From Flavobacteriaceae bacterium (lineage in GTDB: Bacteria; Bacteroidota; Bacteroidia; Flavobacteriales; Flavobacteriaceae): 8,720 nucleotides of DNA. The position numbers and the translations under genes were made by a program. Below, piece after piece: positions 5,145-8,720 of the stretch. How positions within the stretch are numbered: position 1 is the stretch's first letter; the number at the start of each line of letters is the position of its first letter. The DNA lies in NCBI GenBank assembly GCA_015489265.1, contig WFZY01000030.1, positions 1-8,720 on the forward strand. Direction: 5' to 3'. The notes under the pieces were generated by a model that worked only from the letters and a program-made list of their open reading frames with translations, was not told the origin of the DNA and did not search any database.

Positions 5145-6662
5145 TCAATTATGCTGTTCTTTTTTCATCAATTTAATCAGTGCATTGCGTACATCGAAAG
5201 CCGTTTCATTTTCATTAGGAGCATAAATTTTGATAACATTTTTATTTTCAGGTCGCAAAAACGGAATATCCAGTCCTTTTAAGAGATAATCACTGGTTGC
5301 AACGGTATAGGTTTTGTTTCTATTAATTGGTTTGCCTTGTACTTTCCATACTTTATTATCTTTATCATAATCGATATTATAAAGTTGTAAATAAGAACCT
5401 TTTCCGGCAGTCAATTTTCCGTATTTCAAAACTTTTTCCAGCAATCTTCCGGTCATATCAACTTTTAAGACACTACCACCATACGGCAAAATCCTAAATA
5501 CGTCTATGGCGGTGATGTCGCCTTGCAATTGGTCGTCAATTCGCACCGAACCACCATTAACAAATACGCCATCCACTTTATCATCATAAGCTGCAGACAT
5601 GGCTTTAGCAATCATTTTGCCTAAATTTGTTTGTGTGCTTCTGATAGGGGTATCTCTGCCATCTAAGGGTGTATTGGCAACAAAAACTACTTCAGTCGGA
5701 TTATCGATAAAGTTTTTAATTTTATCATCTAACACAGCCGTCCATCTTTTGACAATACCGTCAACTTTGTCATCAAAAGCCAATTTGTCGTCAATCGGAA
5801 CCAGAGTAGATGTTATTTTCAATTTTTTGGTTTGGGTATCATATTCCAAACGATGTACATAAGCCGTTCGGGCATTGGCATCGGCTTTGGCAATGTGGCA
5901 ATTACCGACAGGCACCAATCTTGCCGTATGCTCATGCCCGCCCATAATTAACGGTACTTTGGGCAACATTTTGGCAATCATTTCATCTTGCTTTTGTTTT
6001 AAATGACTCAAGCCAACTACAAAATCTGTTTTATTTTCCAAATTGCGATACGCCTTTTTAGAATCTTCATAAAAATCGCCGTAATCAACGTAATCTTTAG
6101 GATTGGAATTGATACAAGGTGCAAAAAAACCGATTTTAACAGACGTGCCGTCAGCATCTTTTACATTTAATATATAAGTCCGCGGAATATTTGTTTTTGT
6201 TGAATGATGTTTGACATAAAAAGGAACTACATTACCGTTTTTAAGTTTGTGTTGTGCATTGGTTGCAAGCCATTGAAAATTAGATTCATTAAACCGTTTT
6301 TGCAAATCTTTGTATTTCAAATCGAATTCATGATTTCCAAAAGCAACCAAATCAAAGTGCATGGCATTCATGACATCAACCATTTGTTTACCGCGAATCT
6401 TTTCACCTTTGTAGGTCATGGTGCCGATAAGTGACGGATTGAGAAAATCGCCGGCCATAAAAAGAAACGTATTCGGATTTTCTTTGAGCAACTCTTTGTG
6501 TAAAGTTTCCAAACGCGCCATTCCACCGACTTTGCCGCCTTCAAGCGGGGCAATTTCATAAACGTCATTGACTTGCAAAAAGTTTATTTTGATTTTATGA
6601 TCGTCTTTATTGCAAGAAGCAAATAATAAGATTAAAGTAAAGAGAAATATAATTTTTTTCAT
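5145..6662 (-). CDS. Lipoprotein 5'-nucleotidase / 2',3'-cyclic phosphodiesterase family metallophosphatase (UshA-like)
   Basis: This 505-residue lipoprotein has signal MKKIIFLFTLILLFASC with lipobox FASC and Cys17, then a charged linker. The N-terminal calcineurin-like metallophosphatase domain (about 26-290) shows NDVYE (32-36, Asp33), GDFLNPS (71-77, Asp72), GNHEFD (109-114, catalytic pair Asn110-His111), SH (219-220) and GGHEHT (241-246). These provide nearly all the ligands of the two-metal site. The C-terminal 5'-nucleotidase domain (about 325-490) has NGGSVRID (369-376), IDVFRILPYGG (386-396) and YLQLYNID (424-431), part of the nucleotide-binding region. Family members hydrolyse nucleotides or sugar nucleotides outside the cytoplasm to salvage nucleosides and phosphate; the exact substrate is not readable. 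One oddity is that the usual second ligand of the DxH motif is Tyr35. It lies 49 bp downstream of the aro gene with no visible terminator or promoter between, so it is probably the second gene of an operon. Confidence 0.93.
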   Translation of the reverse strand: MKKIIFLFTLILLFASCNKDDHKIKINFLQVNDVYEIAPLEGGKVGGMARLETLHKELLKENPNTFLFMAGDFLNPSLIGTMTYKGEKIRGKQMVDVMNAMHFDLVAFGNHEFDLKYKDLQKRFNESNFQWLATNAQHKLKNGNVVPFYVKHHSTKTNIPRTYILNVKDADGTSVKIGFFAPCINSNPKDYVDYGDFYEDSKKAYRNLENKTDFVVGLSHLKQKQDEMIAKMLPKVPLIMGGHEHTARLVPVGNCHIAKADANARTAYVHRLEYDTQTKKLKITSTLVPIDDKLAFDDKVDGIVKRWTAVLDDKIKNFIDNPTEVVFVANTPLDGRDTPIRSTQTNLGKMIAKAMSAAYDDKVDGVFVNGGSVRIDDQLQGDITAIDVFRILPYGGSVLKVDMTGRLLEKVLKYGKLTAGKGSYLQLYNIDYDKDNKVWKVQGKPINRNKTYTVATSDYLLKGLDIPFLRPENKNVIKIYAPNENETAFDVRNALIKLMKKEQHN

Positions 6663-6711
6663 GTTTTTATCATTATGTTAATGTTTGAATGGTAATTTTT
6701 TAGAAAGTTTT

Positions 6712-7791
6712 TTATTTTTTCAAAATTCGCTCTTGTTTTTCGATACTTTCTTGGTGAATGGCTTTGAATATTTGTTGAATAAACTTTTCTGACAAATCTA
6801 ACTCTTGACCTTTATCTATGGCTTTTTGCATAATTTCCTGCCAACGATCACTTTGCAAGACGGCGACACTTTTTTGTTTTTTGATACGTCCGATTTCTTG
6901 CGCAACTTGCATACGTTCCGATAACAATTTGAGCAATTCGTCATCCAATTGGTTAATTTGATTTCGATAAAAATAAAGTTTATCAAGTGCTTCCGGGTCT
7001 TTAAACTGTTGCTTTCGCAAACAAAGTTTATCAATGATTTGCAACAAAGTTTGCGGGGTTACTTGCTGTTTGGCATCGCTCCAAGCTTCATCTGGATTGT
7101 GATGTGATTCAATCATAAAACCTTGATACTGTAAGTCCAACCCCATTTGTGCCATATCGTAAATACAGTCGCGACGCCCGCAGATATGTGACGGGTCTAA
7201 AATCATCGGAATATTCGGATACCGGTTTTTAAAATCCAAAGCTATTTGCCAGTTAGGCTCATTGCGATAAGTACCCGGACGGAAAGATGAAAATCCTCGA
7301 TGAATCACACCTATATCCGTCATCCCGACTTTATGAAAACGCTCTACGGCACCAATCCATAATGCCAAATCCGGATTGATAGGATTCTTAATCAAAATGA
7401 CTTTACCGCTTCCTTTGATAGCATCGGCTATTTCTTGCACGGCAAACGGATTAACCGACGTGCGGGCGCCTATCCATAAAATATCAATATCGTATTGAAG
7501 TGCTAATGCTGCATGATGTGCATTGGCAATCTCGATGGCAATTTTCATTCCGGTTTCATCCTTGACTTTTTTAAGCCAAGGCAGTGCTTTTTCACCATGT
7601 CCTTCAAAATTTCCCGGACGTGTTCGTGGTTTCCATACCCCGGCTCTAAAAACTTGTACCCGTTTATCCACTAAACCGTGAGCGGTTTGCAACACTTGTG
7701 CTTCAGTTTCGGCGCTACAAGGTCCGGCAATCATCAACGGATATTCCGGCGCCATTTGTTCCAACCACGAATTGAGTTTTTTTGTTTGCAT
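6712..7791 (-). CDS. Bifunctional 3-deoxy-7-phosphoheptulonate synthase / chorismate mutase (type II, AroQ)
   Basis: The 359-residue cytosolic enzyme joins the first step of the shikimate pathway (PEP + erythrose 4-phosphate to DAHP) to chorismate mutase (chorismate to prephenate). The DAHP synthase barrel is at about 1-258 and belongs to the short KDO8P-synthase-like type. Motifs are AGPCSAE (22-28, metal ligand Cys25), KPRTRPG (54-60), GARTSVN (108-114), KNP (135-137), HRGFSS (164-169), DPSHICGRRD (199-208, ligand His202), IESHHNP (228-234, ligand Glu228) and SDAKQQVTP (238-246, Asp239 probable ligand). The AroQ helices are at about 266-350; Arg276, Arg293 and Lys304 align with the active-site Arg11, Arg28 and Lys39 of the E. 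coli P-protein mutase. In the Porphyromonas gingivalis homologue this fusion gives inhibition by prephenate, which suggests the same feedback here. The gene leads a probable two-gene unit, and its leader contains alternative hairpins. Confidence 0.95.
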   Translation of the reverse strand: MQTKKLNSWLEQMAPEYPLMIAGPCSAETEAQVLQTAHGLVDKRVQVFRAGVWKPRTRPGNFEGHGEKALPWLKKVKDETGMKIAIEIANAHHAALALQYDIDILWIGARTSVNPFAVQEIADAIKGSGKVILIKNPINPDLALWIGAVERFHKVGMTDIGVIHRGFSSFRPGTYRNEPNWQIALDFKNRYPNIPMILDPSHICGRRDCIYDMAQMGLDLQYQGFMIESHHNPDEAWSDAKQQVTPQTLLQIIDKLCLRKQQFKDPEALDKLYFYRNQINQLDDELLKLLSERMQVAQEIGRIKKQKSVAVLQSDRWQEIMQKAIDKGQELDLSEKFIQQIFKAIHQESIEKQERILKK

Positions 7792-7826
7792 ATTCTTATA
7801 GTTCTTTTGAGAGATCCTTTTATTTT

Positions 7827-7865
7827 AAAAATTTGCTAAACCAAGCAAAGAATTATTTTGCTAAA
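7827..7865 (-). promoter_or_regulatory. Attenuator-like alternative hairpins in the leader of the DAHP synthase gene
   Basis: Read on the minus strand, AGCAAA (7862-7857) is followed by TTTGCT (7849-7844) and a second AGCAAA (7837-7832). TTTGCT can pair with either copy but not both. The downstream hairpin (TTTGCT, 6-nt loop, AGCAAA) runs directly into five U residues (7831-7827), like a weak intrinsic terminator; the upstream pairing would prevent it. Each stem has only six pairs with two G-C. No leader peptide with aromatic codons is present, so control by ribosome stalling is unlikely. Confidence 0.35.
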
Positions 7866-7871
7866 ATAAAT

Positions 7872-7904
7872 CAAAAATATGTTTCTTTTTGAGAAATTAA
7901 CAAA
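7872..7904 (-). promoter_or_regulatory. Candidate promoter for the DAHP synthase / nucleotidase unit
   Basis: On the minus strand a TTTG -33 element (7904-7901) is followed after 21 bases by TATTTTTG (7879-7872), a perfect TAnnTTTG. Both boxes and the spacing fit the Bacteroidota primary sigma factor. Transcription would start near 7866, giving a leader of about 75 nt that begins at the alternative hairpins. Confidence 0.6.
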
Positions 7905-7936
7905 AACTAATTTAAACCGATTACAAACACAAAGCA

Positions 7937-7967
7937 TTTCAGTTTACATATTATTTAATTATATTTG
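7937..7967 (+). promoter_or_regulatory. kbl: Candidate promoter for kbl
   Basis: TATATTTG (7960-7967) is a perfect TAnnTTTG. A partial -33 element TTTC (7937-7940) lies 19 bases upstream. The predicted start, near 7973, leaves a leader of about 17 nt before the ATG at 7990. The promoter is divergent from that of the DAHP synthase gene, the two -7 boxes being about 80 bp apart. Confidence 0.6.
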
Positions 7968-7989
7968 TCCAAAATCAAAATAACATATT

Positions 7990-8720
7990 ATGTACAGTGA
8001 TAAATTTAAAGAATATTTACAAAAAAGTTTGCAAGATATCGAAGCATCCGGTTTGTTTAAACACGAACGGATTATAACCTCTCCGCAAGGAGCGGAAATT
8101 ACTTTGGATACCGGTCAAAAAGTCTTAAATTTTTGTGCCAATAACTATCTGGGATTAGCTGATAACCCTGCTGTTATTGATGCCTCTAAAAACATGATGG
8201 ATAATCGTGGTTACGGTATGGCATCGGTACGTTTTATCTGTGGTACACAAGATAAACACAAAGAGTTGGAATATAAATTAGCCGAGTTTTACCAAACTGA
8301 AGATACTATTTTATATGCTGCTGCTTTTGATGCCAATGGTGGTGTATTTGAACCGCTATTTGGTCCGGAAGATGCTATTATTTCCGATGCATTAAATCAC
8401 GCATCCATCATAGATGGTGTACGATTGACCAAAACTGCCCGTTACCGCTATAAAAATAATGATATGGCAGATTTGGAAGCCAAATTGCAAGAAGCCAATG
8501 CAGCCGGTCACAGATTTAAAATTATTGTCACAGATGGCGTTTTTTCAATGGACGGTGTCGTTGCACAATTAGACAAGATAGTTGAACTTGCTAAGAAATA
8601 TGATGCGTTAACCATGGTTGACGAAAGTCATGCTGTTGGTGTTTTAGGTAAAACCGGACGTGGTACGGTCGAACTCAAAAATGTTATGGGACAAATTGAT
8701 ATTATCACCGGCACTTTAGG
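7990..8720 (+). CDS. kbl: Glycine C-acetyltransferase (2-amino-3-ketobutyrate CoA ligase), N-terminal 243 residues
   Basis: This is a PLP-dependent alpha-oxoamine synthase, fold type I. It works with threonine dehydrogenase in threonine breakdown, converting 2-amino-3-oxobutyrate plus CoA to glycine and acetyl-CoA; it is cytosolic. The frame runs from ATG 7990 to the right edge without a stop; E. coli Kbl has about 398 residues. Visible motifs are NFCANNYLGLAD (47-58), GMASVRFICGTQDKHKELE (76-94, substrate and cofactor region), FDANGGVFE (113-121), SDALNHASIIDG (132-143), TDGVFSMDG (181-189) and VDESHAVGVLG (210-220), in which Asp211 contacts the PLP ring nitrogen and His214 the phosphate/ring region. 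The window ends at ITGTL, just before the expected PLP lysine (near residue 245). Kbl is preferred over BioF or HemA because of SVRFICGTQ and the FDANGGVFE block. The start has a good promoter just upstream. Confidence 0.95.
   Translation, partial: MYSDKFKEYLQKSLQDIEASGLFKHERIITSPQGAEITLDTGQKVLNFCANNYLGLADNPAVIDASKNMMDNRGYGMASVRFICGTQDKHKELEYKLAEFYQTEDTILYAAAFDANGGVFEPLFGPEDAIISDALNHASIIDGVRLTKTARYRYKNNDMADLEAKLQEANAAGHRFKIIVTDGVFSMDGVVAQLDKIVELAKKYDALTMVDESHAVGVLGKTGRGTVELKNVMGQIDIITGTL

Noticed and set aside
5599..6434. Plus-strand frames opposite the nucleotidase
   Set aside because: The minus-strand gene carries all family motifs through these positions.
6816..7034. 72-codon minus-strand frame within the chorismate mutase part
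   Set aside because: It is a shifted frame of the same DNA; the main frame encodes the AroQ helices without interruption.
1..8720. CRISPR array, tRNA genes, insertion sequences or prophage
   Set aside because: I found no regular repeat-spacer series, no tRNA cloverleaf, no transposase and no phage genes; the short repeats seen are isolated pairs.

Overview
The window comes from a low-GC member of the Bacteroidota, most likely a flavobacterium-like lineage. Four signs support this. One secreted protein ends in a type IX secretion (T9SS) sorting domain. Several upstream regions carry the Bacteroidota -7 promoter element TAnnTTTG. Start codons lack Shine-Dalgarno sequences and sit behind A/T-rich leaders. 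A DAHP synthase is fused to a C-terminal chorismate mutase, an arrangement known from Bacteroidota.

Layout, left to right. Positions 1-1110 (minus) hold the N-terminal 370 residues of aspartyl-tRNA synthetase, cut by the left edge. Positions 1111-1726 have no long gene but are the most interesting part. They contain divergent promoters and then what looks like a self-contained transcription unit of about 330 nt. This unit has a TAnnTTTG promoter, two hairpins, an H-type pseudoknot, a 45-codon lysine-rich open frame and a strong terminator hairpin. The loop of that terminator is complementary to the loop of the first hairpin. Two 13-nt direct repeats spaced 21 bp follow, and then the next gene. 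Positions 1727-2875 (plus) encode a polytopic NagX/HGSNAT-like membrane acyltransferase. Positions 2916-3425 (plus) encode a small SnoaL-like lipoprotein. Positions 3514-5052 (plus) encode a T9SS-exported, probably beta-propeller protein.

Positions 5145-6662 (minus) encode a lipoprotein 5'-nucleotidase-family metallophosphatase. It lies 49 bp downstream of a DAHP synthase-chorismate mutase gene (6712-7791, minus), and the two are probably co-transcribed. The leader of the DAHP synthase gene contains two mutually exclusive hairpins, one followed by a short U-run, so it resembles an attenuator. Positions 7990-8720 (plus) hold the first 243 residues of glycine C-acetyltransferase (kbl), divergent from the aro gene and cut by the right edge just before its PLP lysine.

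Functionally the window mixes housekeeping (aspS), aromatic amino acid entry (DAHP synthase-chorismate mutase), threonine/glycine catabolism (kbl) and envelope or surface proteins. These do not form one pathway. The candidate for something undescribed is the structured RNA plus tiny ORF at 1274-1618.
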